A program made the translations under genes and the position numbers. A model generated the notes under the pieces. That model did no database searches. It worked only from the letters and a program-made list of their open reading frames with translations, and had not been told where the DNA came from. 64,000 nucleotides of DNA from positions 79,020 to 143,019 of the forward strand of contig NZ_CAMFHB010000012.1 in the NCBI RefSeq assembly GCF_945952055.1, in the 5' to 3' direction. The DNA is from an uncultured Alsobacter sp. (GTDB lineage Bacteria; Pseudomonadota; Alphaproteobacteria; Rhizobiales; Beijerinckiaceae). Every line of letters starts with the position of its first letter. Positions within the stretch are counted from its first letter, which is position 1. Shown piece by piece: positions 9,524 through 19,169 of this stretch.

Positions 9524-11068
9524 TCAGGCCGCGCTCAGCTTGACCACGGTCCATGAGGCAGGCTTCAGGCGAGCCTTCACCGTGCCACCATCCACGCTGA
9601 CGTCCCGCAGGTCCACGGGGCTGACCTGGTTGGGGCGGTCCTTGGTGTTGATGGCCTTGAGGTCGTCGTGTCGCAGCTCGGTGGCTTCCGTCACCTTCAG
9701 GCGGCCGAAGTTGCGGACGTCGATGGTGACGTCGGCCTCCTGCGACAGGTCGCGGTTCAGCAGGAACAGCGCCAGGCCACCGGCATCGTCCGCCACCGCC
9801 GAGACCTTGAGGTAGGGCGTCTCGGGGACTGGGAAGTAGAGGTCCTGCGTGCCACGCGGGTCGTAGTAGCTGGCCGAGTAGGTCTCGGATTCGACGCGGG
9901 TGCGCAGCACCTCGCCGCGGCCGAGCCGGCTCATCTGGGCGAACGGCCAGAAGATCGTCTGGCGCCAGGCCGGTCCGCCGGTCTCGGTCATGATCGGGGC
10001 GATGACGTTGACGAGCTGGGCGAGGCAGGCCGCCTTCACGCGGTCGGCGTGGTTCAGCAGCGAGATGACGGCGCCGCCGAAGGCGAGCGCGTCCTCCATG
10101 TTGTAGATTTCCTCGAGGATCGGCGGGGCCACCGGCCAGCCTTCCTTGACGCGGTCGGCGCGCTTGCGACGCGTGCGGTACCAGACGTTCCACTCGTCGA
10201 AGCTCAGCATGATGCGCTTGGGCGAGCGGCGCCGGGCGGCCACGCCGTCGGCGATGGCGACCACCTCCTCGATGAACATGTCCATGATGTCGGGCGAGGC
10301 GAGGAAGCCCGCCGTGTCTTCGGCATAGTTGTTCAGGTAGGTGTGCAGGGAGATGTACTCGGCGTGCTCGAAGGTGTGCTCGAGGACCTCGTCCTCCCAG
10401 CGCCCGAAGGTCGGCATGTTGCGCCCGGACGAGCCGCAGGCGGCGAGCTCGATGGTCGGGTCGATCCAGCGCATCATCTTGGCCGCTTCCTTGGCGACCA
10501 GGCCGTACTGCGTGGCCGTCTTGTATTCCATCTGCCAGGGGCCATCCATCTCGTTGCCCAGGCACCAGAACTTGATGCCGTGCGGCTGCTCCCAGCCGTG
10601 CTGGCGGCGCAGGTCCGACCAGTAGGTGCCGCCGGGATGGTTGCAGTACTCGACGAGGTTGCGCGCCGCGTCGCCGGCCCGCGTCCCGAGGTTCACCGCC
10701 AGCATCGGCTCGATGTTGGCCGCCTTGCACCAGTCGACGAATTCGTTGGTGCCGAAGGTGTTCGGCTCGGTCGTGAACCAGGCGAGGTCGAGCTTGCGCG
10801 GGCGCTGCTCCATCGGGCCGACGCCGTCCTCCCAGTTGTAGCCCGAGACGAAGTTGCCGCCGGGATAGCGCATAATCGTGGGGCCGAGCTCGCGCACGAG
10901 CTCGAGCACGTCGCCGCGGAATCCCTTCTCGTCGGCCGTGGGGTGGCCCGGCTCGTAGATGCCGCCGTAGACGCAGCGGCCCAGGTGCTCGACGAAGGCG
11001 CCGAACAGGCGGGGATCGGTGCGGCCAATCGCGAAGTCGCGATCCAGCATGACGGAAGCTTTTCTCAT
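9524..11068 (-). CDS. Alpha-L-arabinofuranosidase, GH51
   Basis: 514 aa. Hydrolyses terminal non-reducing arabinofuranosyl residues of arabino-oligosaccharides. The acid/base Glu is in WCLGNEMDGPW and the nucleophile Glu in SFDEWNVWY, the GH51 catalytic pair; GAFVEHLGRCVYGGIYEPGHP and RYPGGNFVSGYNWEDGVGP are further family blocks. No signal peptide, so it acts in the cytoplasm on imported substrate. It is the last enzyme of an operon with an Opp-type importer. Start at MRKASVMLDR, preceded by GGAGAGAG. Confidence 0.93.
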   Translation of the reverse strand: MRKASVMLDRDFAIGRTDPRLFGAFVEHLGRCVYGGIYEPGHPTADEKGFRGDVLELVRELGPTIMRYPGGNFVSGYNWEDGVGPMEQRPRKLDLAWFTTEPNTFGTNEFVDWCKAANIEPMLAVNLGTRAGDAARNLVEYCNHPGGTYWSDLRRQHGWEQPHGIKFWCLGNEMDGPWQMEYKTATQYGLVAKEAAKMMRWIDPTIELAACGSSGRNMPTFGRWEDEVLEHTFEHAEYISLHTYLNNYAEDTAGFLASPDIMDMFIEEVVAIADGVAARRRSPKRIMLSFDEWNVWYRTRRKRADRVKEGWPVAPPILEEIYNMEDALAFGGAVISLLNHADRVKAACLAQLVNVIAPIMTETGGPAWRQTIFWPFAQMSRLGRGEVLRTRVESETYSASYYDPRGTQDLYFPVPETPYLKVSAVADDAGGLALFLLNRDLSQEADVTIDVRNFGRLKVTEATELRHDDLKAINTKDRPNQVSPVDLRDVSVDGGTVKARLKPASWTVVKLSAA

Positions 11069-11090
11069 GGCTCTCTCCGGCGAACGGGTC

Positions 11091-11923
<833 letters not shown>

Positions 11924-11927
<4 letters not shown>

Positions 11928-12964
11928 AGGGCACGCTCCCCGCTGACGGCATGGCAGGCGACCCGGTGCCCCGGCTCCTCTTCCACCATCTTCGGCACCG
12001 CCGTGCGGCAGACGTCCATCGCCAGCGGGCAGCGCGGGTGGAAGCGGCAGCCGGGCGGAGGGTCGGCGAGGCTCGGCGGGCTGCCCTCCAGGGCCTTGCG
12101 CGGCGTGTCGTCGCCGATGCGGGGCAGGCTGGCGATCAGGTGACGGGTGTAGGGGTGCAGGGGACGCTCGAACAGCGTTCGCGTCGGTCCTTCCTCGGCG
12201 AGCCGCCCCGCATACATGATCCCCAGCCGGTCGGTGAGGTGGGCATGCACGCCCATGTCGTGCGTCACGAACAGCACCGAGGACCGCATCTCGCGCTGCA
12301 CCGAGCGCAGCATGCCGAGCACGTCCTTCTGGACGAGCACGTCGAGCGCCGTCGTGGGTTCGTCGGCGATGATGAACTCCGGCCGGCAGATCGTGGCGAG
12401 CGCGATGGTGACGCGCTGGCGCATGCCGCCGGACAGTTCGTGCGGATAGGCCTGCAGCACGGAGGGATCGAGCCGCAGGCGGCCCAGATGCTCGACCACC
12501 TTCTCCTGGAACACGGGGCCCGGCCCGCCCATGTGGCGCGCGGCGAAATCCTTGAAGGTGCCGCCCACCTTGCGCAGCGGGTTCAGGACGTTCATCGACC
12601 CCTGCATGATGTAGGAGAGGTGCCGCCAGCGGATGCGGGCCACCTCCTGCGGCGGGGCGCGGTGCAGGGCGTCGTAGCCCGGCAGGAACGAGAAGCGGAC
12701 GCTGCCGCCCACCATCTCGAGGGGAGGCTTCACCAGCCCGGCGACGGTCTTGATCAGCGTCGTCTTGCCCGAACTGGACTCGCCCGCCAGCCCGTAGGTC
12801 TCGTCGCGACGGATGTCGAAGGTGACGCCGTCGACGGCCTTCACCTCGCGGTTCACGCCGAAATAGCGCGTCCGGAAATGCGCCTGGAGGTCGCGGACCT
12901 GCAGCACGGGGCCTGCCCGCTCCGTGGATGGCACGCCCTCCGGCCGTGTGGGAGAGGCGCTCAC
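11924..12964 (-). CDS. Oligosaccharide/peptide-type ABC importer ATPase 1
   Basis: 346 aa OppD-like ATPase with signature LSGGMRQRVTIALA, Walker B FIIADEPTTALD, switch His FVTHDMG and a C-terminal oligopeptide-transporter tail (PPPGCRFHPRCPLAMDVC). The Walker A reads GESSSGKTT, where the usual central Gly is Ser (codon AGT). The start is GTG in a GTGA overlap with the upstream permease stop, and ATGA couples it to ATPase 2. All other motifs are intact, so it is probably active. Confidence 0.9.
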
Positions 12965-13827
12965 GATCCACCCCCTCCGACCCGCGCCAGGCGGCTGCGC
13001 GGGTCGATGTACTCGTTCATCGAGACGGCGAGCAGATAGAGCCCCACGAAGGCCATGACGATGAAGATCACGGGGAACGCGATCCACCACCAGATGCCGG
13101 CGACGATGGCCGTGTGCTGGTTGGCCCAGTAGATCATGCCGCCGATGGTGGGTGTGTTGATGTCGGTGAAGCCGAGCACCGACAGCGTCACCTCGAGCCC
13201 GATCGACCAGTTCATGTTGTTCATGGTGGTCGAGAAAACGATCGGCATCACGTAGGGCAGGTGCTCGCGCGTGAGGATCTCGCGCGTCGTCATGCCGGAA
13301 AACAGGCTCGTCTGCGTGAACTCGCGGGTCTTCAGGCCCATGGCCACGGACCGGATGAGCCGTGCGTCGTAGGCCCAGCCGAGGCAGGCCATGATGACGG
13401 CGAGCAGGACCCAGCTCATGGAGTCGCGCAGCACGAAGTAGAACAGGATGAGGATGGGGAAGAGCGGGATGATGATGAAGGTGTCGTTGATCGACATGAG
13501 CACCCGGTCGACCCAGCCGCCCTTGTAGCCGGCGACGAGGCCGATCAGGAGCGACAGGATGCGCGACAGGATGGCAACGACGAAGCCGAAGGCGAGCGTG
13601 TTGCGCAGCGCGAAGGTGAGCTGCCAGAACACGTCCTGCCCGCGCGAGGAGGTGCCGAACCAGTAGGCCTCCGACGGCGGCACGTCGGGCGGCGCGACGT
13701 AGACGTCGATGGGCGAGTAGGGCGACACGAACGACAGCATCGCCATGCCCAGCACGGTACCCACCAGCAGGAGGCCGATGCGGAACTCGATGTTGTAGCG
13801 CAGGAGATCGCGCAGGATTGCCAGCAT
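12961..13827 (-). CDS. Opp/Dpp-type ABC permease (DppC-like)
   Basis: 288 aa inner-membrane permease with six predicted helices. It shows YWFGTSSRGQDVFWQLTFALRNTLAFG (DppC N-terminal block) and the coupling-loop segment LFSGMTTREILTREHLPYVMPIV. Its ATG overlaps the TGA of the upstream permease by one base. It pairs with that permease in the arabinoside importer. Confidence 0.9.
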   Translation of the reverse strand: MLAILRDLLRYNIEFRIGLLLVGTVLGMAMLSFVSPYSPIDVYVAPPDVPPSEAYWFGTSSRGQDVFWQLTFALRNTLAFGFVVAILSRILSLLIGLVAGYKGGWVDRVLMSINDTFIIIPLFPILILFYFVLRDSMSWVLLAVIMACLGWAYDARLIRSVAMGLKTREFTQTSLFSGMTTREILTREHLPYVMPIVFSTTMNNMNWSIGLEVTLSVLGFTDINTPTIGGMIYWANQHTAIVAGIWWWIAFPVIFIVMAFVGLYLLAVSMNEYIDPRSRLARVGGGGS

Positions 13828-14831
13828 CACGCCACCTGCACGCGCGGATCGAGGATGGGGTAGAGCAGGTCGATCACCAGCACGCAGATCGACACGCCCA
13901 GGATGGACACGGTGGTCACGCCGAGCACCAGGCTGTAGTCGCCGGCATAGACCGCGTCGATGAGGAGCGAGCCGAGGCCGGGATAGCCGAAGACCTTCTC
14001 CGTGATGACGGCGCCGTTGAAGATGGCGCCCAGCGACATGGCGAGCCCCGTGACCTGCGGCACGAGCGCGTTGCGCATGACGTAGGAGGTCAGGATGCGG
14101 CGGCTGTCGACGCCCGCGACCTCCGCGTAGACCACGTAGTCCTCGGTGACGATGTTCGACACCAGCGAGCGCATGCCCAGGAACCAGCTGCCGAGCCCCA
14201 GCAGGATCAGCGAGAGGGACGGCAGGATGGAGTGCTTGATCACGCTCGACACGAAGGCCCAGTTCCACCCCTGCGGCAGGTTCATAGCCGAGCCGCCACC
14301 GATGGGCAGGATGGGCCAGATGAACCCGAAGGCGACGAGGAGCGCGAGGGCGACGATGTAGTAGGGCACGGGGTGGATGCCCATGGCCAGCACGCCCATG
14401 AGCTTCAGCGAGCGGTTCTTGCGGTAGTAGCCCGCGAGGCCGCCGAGAAGGTTGCCGAGCGCCCACGTGATCAGCGTGGACGTGATCAGCAGTCCCGCGG
14501 TCCAGGGCAGGGCGCGCGCGATCAGGGCGGAGACGGGCGTGGGGAAGGCGGAGAGCGACGGGCCGAAGTCACCCACCAGGATCCTGCGCCAGAAGGTCAC
14601 GTACTGGTCCCAGCGCGAGCCCTTCAGGCCGTAGAGCTCCTGCAGGGATTCCCGCATCTGCGCGATCGCGTCCGGCGCCGTGCTGCTGAACGAGGTCACG
14701 GCCGACACGGACTGTTCGACCGGGTCGATCGGCGTGGCATGCGTGATCACATAGGCCAGGTTCACGCCGATGAACACGACGAGCAGGAACTGGCCGATGC
14801 GCTTCAGGCAGTAGGCGAGATAGCCGTGCAT
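13827..14831 (-). CDS. Opp/Dpp-type ABC permease (DppB-like)
   Basis: 334 aa permease. It starts MHGYLAYCLKRIGQFLLVVFIGVNLAYVITH, the typical DppB first helix, and contains YVVYAEVAGVDSRRILTSYVMRNALVPQVTG, the EAA-type coupling loop, and VFGYPGLGSLLIDAVYAGDY. The periplasmic loop between helices 1 and 2 is longer than in DppB of E. coli (334 aa overall is still normal). A palindromic repeat separates it from the binding protein upstream. Confidence 0.9.
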   Translation of the reverse strand: MHGYLAYCLKRIGQFLLVVFIGVNLAYVITHATPIDPVEQSVSAVTSFSSTAPDAIAQMRESLQELYGLKGSRWDQYVTFWRRILVGDFGPSLSAFPTPVSALIARALPWTAGLLITSTLITWALGNLLGGLAGYYRKNRSLKLMGVLAMGIHPVPYYIVALALLVAFGFIWPILPIGGGSAMNLPQGWNWAFVSSVIKHSILPSLSLILLGLGSWFLGMRSLVSNIVTEDYVVYAEVAGVDSRRILTSYVMRNALVPQVTGLAMSLGAIFNGAVITEKVFGYPGLGSLLIDAVYAGDYSLVLGVTTVSILGVSICVLVIDLLYPILDPRVQVA

Positions 14832-14927
14832 GAGCACTCGCTGCGCGGAGAAACCAGAATGCCGAGACGTTCGGACATGGAGCGCCGGCCATGGCCGGCG
14901 CCGTCGTCTTGTGTCGCCCCCTCGGCC

Positions 14928-15014
14928 GTCCTGCCCGGGCCTGGCCCGGGCATCCACGACTTTGCCGGGGCCATCCCGAAGTCGTGGGTGGCCGGGCCAA
15001 GCCCGGCCATGACG
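14928..15014. repeat. Palindromic intergenic repeat, family A copy 2
   Basis: Same arms as copy 1. It lies inside an operon, in the 239-base gap between the binding-protein gene and the first permease gene. Such a stem could stabilise the binding-protein mRNA or partly stop transcription, so that more binding protein than permease is made. Confidence 0.85.
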
Positions 15015-15070
15015 GCGGAGAAAGGAGCGAACCGGGGGATTGGTGAAGCCTGTCGGGCTTCACCGCGGCC

Positions 15071-16969
15071 TCAGTTCGTCGGCTTGATCTTCACGAACAT
15101 GTAGCGCGAGTTGCCCCAGTTCGTGACCGGGTTGGCGTACGGGTTCTCCGAGGTCGGCCAGCCCGTCCAGTAGGTCTGGTCCATCGCGGTGAACACGTTG
15201 TAGGCCATGAGCGGGATGATCGGCATCTCGCGGACCATCAGCTTCACGTACTCCTTGCCGATCTCGATGCCCTTCGGGTCGTCGAAGGAGATCGTGCGGG
15301 TCTGCTCGATCAGCTTGTCGAGTTCCGGGTTCGACCAGCGCTGCCAGTTGCGCAGCGGCTGAGGCTTGCCGGGCTCGGCGACGAACTGGGAGTGCCAGCT
15401 GTCCATGAAGTAGGAGAGGTCGTTGTGGCCGCCCCAGGTCTCGACGCTCCAGCCGATGAAGGCGTCGAAGTCGCCGGCGGCACGGCGCGTGAGCAGCGTG
15501 CCCTGCGCGACGTCGACCTTGGCGTCGATGCCGAACTGGCGCCACTGCTGCACGATCATGGTGCCGGCGCGGGTCATGACCGGGCGCAGGTCACCCTCGA
15601 CCATCAGGCGGATGGAGAACGGCTTGCCGTCCGGGCCCATCCACTGGTTGCCCTGCTTCTTGTAGCCGGCCCGCTCCAGCAGTTCCGTGGCCGCCTGGGC
15701 GTCGGTCTTCCACCACCCCGTCCCGAAGGCGCGGGCGATCTCGTTGGGATCGCTGGGGATCTGGTCGCCCATGGAGGGGCGCAGCGAATCGGCGATCTGC
15801 TTGCCGACGGTGGCGTCGTACGGCTTGATCTTCCGCTTGCCGGTGTCGAGCTCGTAGTCCTTGAGCCAGGCATCCATCGGGAGGTGGTAGGCGTCCGGAT
15901 GCACGCCGGTCGGCGGGACGGCGATGGCGGAGATCGTGGCGGCGCCGCGATAGGACGCCATGGCGACCGCCTTGGGGTCGATCAGCAGGGTCAGGGCCCA
16001 GCGGACGTCCCGGTTCTTGGCGTGCTCGGTCTGCGTGTTGAACACGACCGCCGGCAGCGTCGGATCCGGATGGCCGTAGGGGAAGCCCTTGAACCAGGCA
16101 CGGGTCGACTTGCCCTGCTTGGCCAGCGTGAACATGCCTTCCGGCGCGATGTCGTGGATGACGTCGAGCTCGTGGTTGAGCTGGGCGATGACGCGCTTGT
16201 CCGGCGGGCCCGGATCGACATAGGCGAGGTAGCGCGGCGCGGGCTGTCCGTAGCGGGCGAGCGTGGTGCGCTGCCAGTCCTCGCGGCGCTGCCAGATGTA
16301 CCACTTGCCGTCGGGATCGTAGCTGTGGAGCGTGTAGGCGCCCAGCGACACCGGCTTGTTGAAGTCGAACTTCACCGGGTCCTCGACCTTTTCGAAGACG
16401 TGCTTGGGCAGGATCCAGATTCCGCCCCAGCGGACCGTGAAGTTGGTGTGGAAGCGCGAGTTCGGCTTCTTCAGCTTGAAGATGACCGTTTCGGCGTCGG
16501 GCGCCTGCACCTCGGCCACGTTGTTGGCCAGCACCGCCGAGAACCGCATGGCCGGGTTCTTGACCTGGATGTCGACCGTGGCCTTCACGTCGGCGGAGGT
16601 GAACTCGACGCCGTCGCTCCAGAAGATGCCGCGGCGCAGCTTGACCCGCATCTCCGTGTAGTCGGCGTTGTAGACGGGCTTGTCGGCGGCGAGCGAGTTG
16701 TCCCAGGAGCCGTCGAGACCGCGCTCGGGGTCGATGTACCACAGCGTGTCGAGGGCGACCTGCTGCAGCCCGTTCGACTGGCTGCCGGCGTTGATCGCCC
16801 ACATGTTGAACCAGCCGGCGTTCTTGATCGTGCCCTCGGGGTTCTCGAGGATCACGAGTTCCTTGCGGGGGATGTTCTGGGGGATACCCTGGGCGTGAGC
16901 CGGGGCCGTGAGGGCCCATACCGGCGTCAGCGCGCACGCAGCAACGAGCATCGCACGGATGCGCTTCAT
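15071..16969 (-). CDS. ABC solute-binding protein, family 5 (Opp/Dpp type)
   Basis: 632 aa periplasmic binding protein. Sec signal MKRIRAMLVAACALTPVWALTAPAHAQG, then family-5 landmarks LRRGIFWSDGVEFTSADVKATVDIQ (residues about 110-135) and RDVRWALTLLIDPKAVA. It is longer than most DppA/OppA proteins (roughly 530-550 aa), like the oligosaccharide-binding members. GAGGAGGAAACG before the ATG is a very strong ribosome site. It is the first gene of the importer-GH51 operon. Confidence 0.92.
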   Translation of the reverse strand: MKRIRAMLVAACALTPVWALTAPAHAQGIPQNIPRKELVILENPEGTIKNAGWFNMWAINAGSQSNGLQQVALDTLWYIDPERGLDGSWDNSLAADKPVYNADYTEMRVKLRRGIFWSDGVEFTSADVKATVDIQVKNPAMRFSAVLANNVAEVQAPDAETVIFKLKKPNSRFHTNFTVRWGGIWILPKHVFEKVEDPVKFDFNKPVSLGAYTLHSYDPDGKWYIWQRREDWQRTTLARYGQPAPRYLAYVDPGPPDKRVIAQLNHELDVIHDIAPEGMFTLAKQGKSTRAWFKGFPYGHPDPTLPAVVFNTQTEHAKNRDVRWALTLLIDPKAVAMASYRGAATISAIAVPPTGVHPDAYHLPMDAWLKDYELDTGKRKIKPYDATVGKQIADSLRPSMGDQIPSDPNEIARAFGTGWWKTDAQAATELLERAGYKKQGNQWMGPDGKPFSIRLMVEGDLRPVMTRAGTMIVQQWRQFGIDAKVDVAQGTLLTRRAAGDFDAFIGWSVETWGGHNDLSYFMDSWHSQFVAEPGKPQPLRNWQRWSNPELDKLIEQTRTISFDDPKGIEIGKEYVKLMVREMPIIPLMAYNVFTAMDQTYWTGWPTSENPYANPVTNWGNSRYMFVKIKPTN

Positions 16970-17068
16970 CGTTTCCTCCTCGGTGGGAACGGTGCCTTCG
17001 GCACTCGTTGGAGAAAACTTATCTGCGCCGCGCCGGATCAACAACGGAGGATCGGATCAATATCGGAA

Positions 17069-17092
17069 GATCCGGTTTGAATGGGCCGGATC
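17069..17092. promoter_or_regulatory. Inverted repeat upstream of the arabinoside operon
   Basis: Perfect arms GATCCGG / CCGGATC with a 10-base spacer, 100 bases upstream of the binding-protein start. Two further GGATCAA half-sites lie just beside it (17034-17060). A candidate operator for the operon; which regulator binds is unknown. Confidence 0.35.
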
Positions 17093-17186
17093 CGCGCGCT
17101 TGCGTGCGTGCCGGCAGACCGCCTGCTTCACGCCGGGACGGCCGTCCTCCCGCGCGTCCTGCGCGGGCTGACGGCTGTCCCTCAGG

Positions 17187-18491
17187 TCACGCCGCCGCGG
17201 GACGCGGCTGCTTGCGGACCGTCAGCACCAGCATGGATGCGGCAAGGCAGGCGAAGCCGGCGACGTAGAGCGCCGGCAGGTAGGACAGGAAATCCGTCCG
17301 GGCGAAGCCCGCGCCCCAGGCGGCCGACGCGGCGCCGATCTGGTGGCCGCAGAAGACCCAGCCGAACACCACGTTGGCCTTCTCGCGGCCGAAGCGCTGG
17401 GCCGTCAGTTGCACGGTCGGCGGCACCGTCGCCACCCAGTCGAGGCCGTAGAAGACGGCGAAGATCGACAGGCTCATGACGGAGAAGTCGGAAGAGGGCA
17501 GGAAGATCAGCGAGAGCCCGCGCAGACCATAGTACCAGAACAGGAGCCAGCGGTTGTCGTAGCGGTCGGAAAGCCAGCCGGACAGGATGGTGCCGATGAA
17601 GTCGAAGATGCCGATCACCGCGAGGATGCCGGCCGCGCCAACGGGCGCCACGCCGAAGTCGCCGCACAGCGTGATCCAGTGGGTCTGGATGAGGCCGTTG
17701 GTGCTGAGCCCGCAGACGTAGAAGGTCAGGAACAGGACCCAGAAGATCGGGGTGCGCGCCGCGTCGCGCAGCGTGGTGAGCGGGGTCGAGACGAGTTGCG
17801 GCAGCGTCTGGCGGTTGGCCGGCGCGGGCACGATCTCGGTCTCGCCATAGGGCGGCAGCCCCACGTCGGACGGCCGGTCGCGCATGAAGAAGGCCACCAG
17901 CGCCGCTGCCGCGAACAGGACGCAGACGACGGTGGCCAGTGCAGTCCGCCAGCCGAAGGTCGTCGTGAGCGTCGCGAGCAGGGGCAGGAAGACGAGCTGC
18001 CCGGTGGCGTTGCTCGCCGTCAGCATGCCGACGACGAGACCCCTGCGATGGGAGAACCAGCGCGTCGCCACCGTGGCGCCGAGCACCATCGCCGTCATGC
18101 CCGTGCCGATGCCGATCACGATGCCCCACAGCGCCACGAGGTGCCAGACCTTCGTCATCAGGAGCGAGCCGACGATGCCGCTGATGATCAGGGCGAGCGC
18201 GGTGAGCGCCACCGGGCGCACGCCGAAGCGGTTGATCAGGGCGGCCGAGAACGGCGCCATCAGGCCGAACAGGCCGAGCCGCAGCGCCATGGCGGCGGAG
18301 ATGTCGGCGTTGGTCCAGCCGAACTCCTTCTGCAGCGGCTCGATCAGCACGCCCGGAGCGCCCATGGCGCCCGCCGTGGCCAGCATCACGAGGAACGTCA
18401 CGCCCACGATGAACCAGCCATAGTGGATGTTGCGGCGGGCCAGGAACGTGGCGATGGCGCCATCGGGGGCAGGGTGGGGGACGGCAGTCAT
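17187..18491 (-). CDS. MFS transporter, monocarboxylate/oxalate-formate-like
   Basis: 434 aa with 12 predicted helices in two halves. The start MTAVPHPAPDGAIATFLARRNIHYGWFIVGVTFLVMLATAGAMG and the block GVLIEPLQKEFGWTNADISAAMALRLGLFGLMAPFSAALINRFG resemble the bacterial MCT/OFA carriers of organic anions. The ribosome site AAAGGA lies before the ATG, directly downstream of a perfect palindrome. Substrate unknown. Likely repressed by the MarR protein encoded next to it. Confidence 0.88.
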   Translation of the reverse strand: MTAVPHPAPDGAIATFLARRNIHYGWFIVGVTFLVMLATAGAMGAPGVLIEPLQKEFGWTNADISAAMALRLGLFGLMAPFSAALINRFGVRPVALTALALIISGIVGSLLMTKVWHLVALWGIVIGIGTGMTAMVLGATVATRWFSHRRGLVVGMLTASNATGQLVFLPLLATLTTTFGWRTALATVVCVLFAAAALVAFFMRDRPSDVGLPPYGETEIVPAPANRQTLPQLVSTPLTTLRDAARTPIFWVLFLTFYVCGLSTNGLIQTHWITLCGDFGVAPVGAAGILAVIGIFDFIGTILSGWLSDRYDNRWLLFWYYGLRGLSLIFLPSSDFSVMSLSIFAVFYGLDWVATVPPTVQLTAQRFGREKANVVFGWVFCGHQIGAASAAWGAGFARTDFLSYLPALYVAGFACLAASMLVLTVRKQPRPAAA

Positions 18492-18503
18492 CGCGGGTCC
18501 TTT

Positions 18504-18517
18504 CGGGTATATACCCG
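18504..18517. promoter_or_regulatory. MarR-type operator in front of the MFS gene
   Basis: Perfect 14-bp palindrome CGGGTATATACCCG, 12 bases before the MFS start codon and 21 bases after the marR stop. A near-identical site precedes marR, which argues that this MarR protein binds both. Confidence 0.75.
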
Positions 18518-18538
18518 TTTCAGTTCGGCAAAGGGGGC

Positions 18539-18934
18539 TCAGAAGGCGTCGGCCAGGCGGTTCAGGCTTTTCACGCCGGATGCGCCCAGCACGTCCTCGA
18601 TCTCGGTCTGCACCTGCTCCCAGAGGGGTTCGGCCTGGGCCAGGCGCTCGTGCCCGGCCTTGGTCAGCGCGACGGCGGCCTCGCGCTGATCCTTGCCGGG
18701 CGCCATGGCGACGAGCCCGGCTTTCTCCAGCACGCGCACGTTGCGGCCTATCGTCGACCGGTCCAGGCCAGCCCGGCGCCCCAGATCGGTCAGCGACGCC
18801 TCCCCGGCGCGCCGAATCTTCCGCAGCAGGGCGAACTGCGCGATCGTCAGGCCGGTCGGCTCGAGCGCGCCATCGTACCGCGCCGTGATCTTACGGGCGG
18901 CGAGGCGCAGGGTGTCGGCATAGCAGGTGGCCAT
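18539..18934 (-). CDS. MarR-family transcriptional regulator
   Basis: 131 aa winged-helix repressor: LTIAQFALLRKIRRAGEASLTDLGRRAGLDRSTIGRNVRVLEKAGLVAMAPGKDQREAAVALT spans helices 2-5 and the wing with its conserved D-R. It sits upstream of the MFS gene on the same strand. The palindrome CGGGTATATGCCCG ends 5 bases before its ATG and no ribosome site is visible, so translation may be leaderless or the start may lie slightly downstream. Autoregulation is likely. Confidence 0.9.
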   Translation of the reverse strand: MATCYADTLRLAARKITARYDGALEPTGLTIAQFALLRKIRRAGEASLTDLGRRAGLDRSTIGRNVRVLEKAGLVAMAPGKDQREAAVALTKAGHERLAQAEPLWEQVQTEIEDVLGASGVKSLNRLADAF

Positions 18935-18938
18935 GACG

Positions 18939-18952
18939 CGGGTATATGCCCG
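18939..18952. promoter_or_regulatory. MarR-type operator in front of marR
   Basis: CGGGTATATGCCCG, one mismatch from a perfect palindrome and one base different from the site at 18504-18517. It abuts the start of marR and would block its promoter when occupied. Confidence 0.7.
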
Positions 18953-18986
18953 TTTTTGGGTGGAGGCAAGGAAGTTCGGCTACCTG

Positions 18987-19010
18987 TGAGTTCATTGCTT
19001 CGTGAACTCA
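18987..19010. repeat. Short perfect inverted repeat upstream of marR
   Basis: TGAGTTCA and TGAACTCA separated by 8 bases, between marR and the family A repeat. Could be an operator half-site pair or a small stem. No gene assigned. Confidence 0.4.
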
Positions 19011-19048
19011 GTGGTCCTGTTGGATCCCGAACCTCGATCTCTCAGCAC

Positions 19049-19139
19049 GTCCTGCCCGGGCTTGGCCCGGGCATCCACGACTTTGCCGGGGCCATCCTGA
19101 AGTCGTGGATGGCCGGGCCGAAGCCCGGCCAGGACGCGG
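19049..19139. repeat. Palindromic intergenic repeat, family A copy 3
   Basis: Same arms and core as the other family A copies. It lies between the marR promoter region and the 3' end of the oxidoreductase gene. Confidence 0.85.
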
Positions 19140-19169
19140 GGAGAATGGAAGGGAGAGTAGTGGAGTCAC

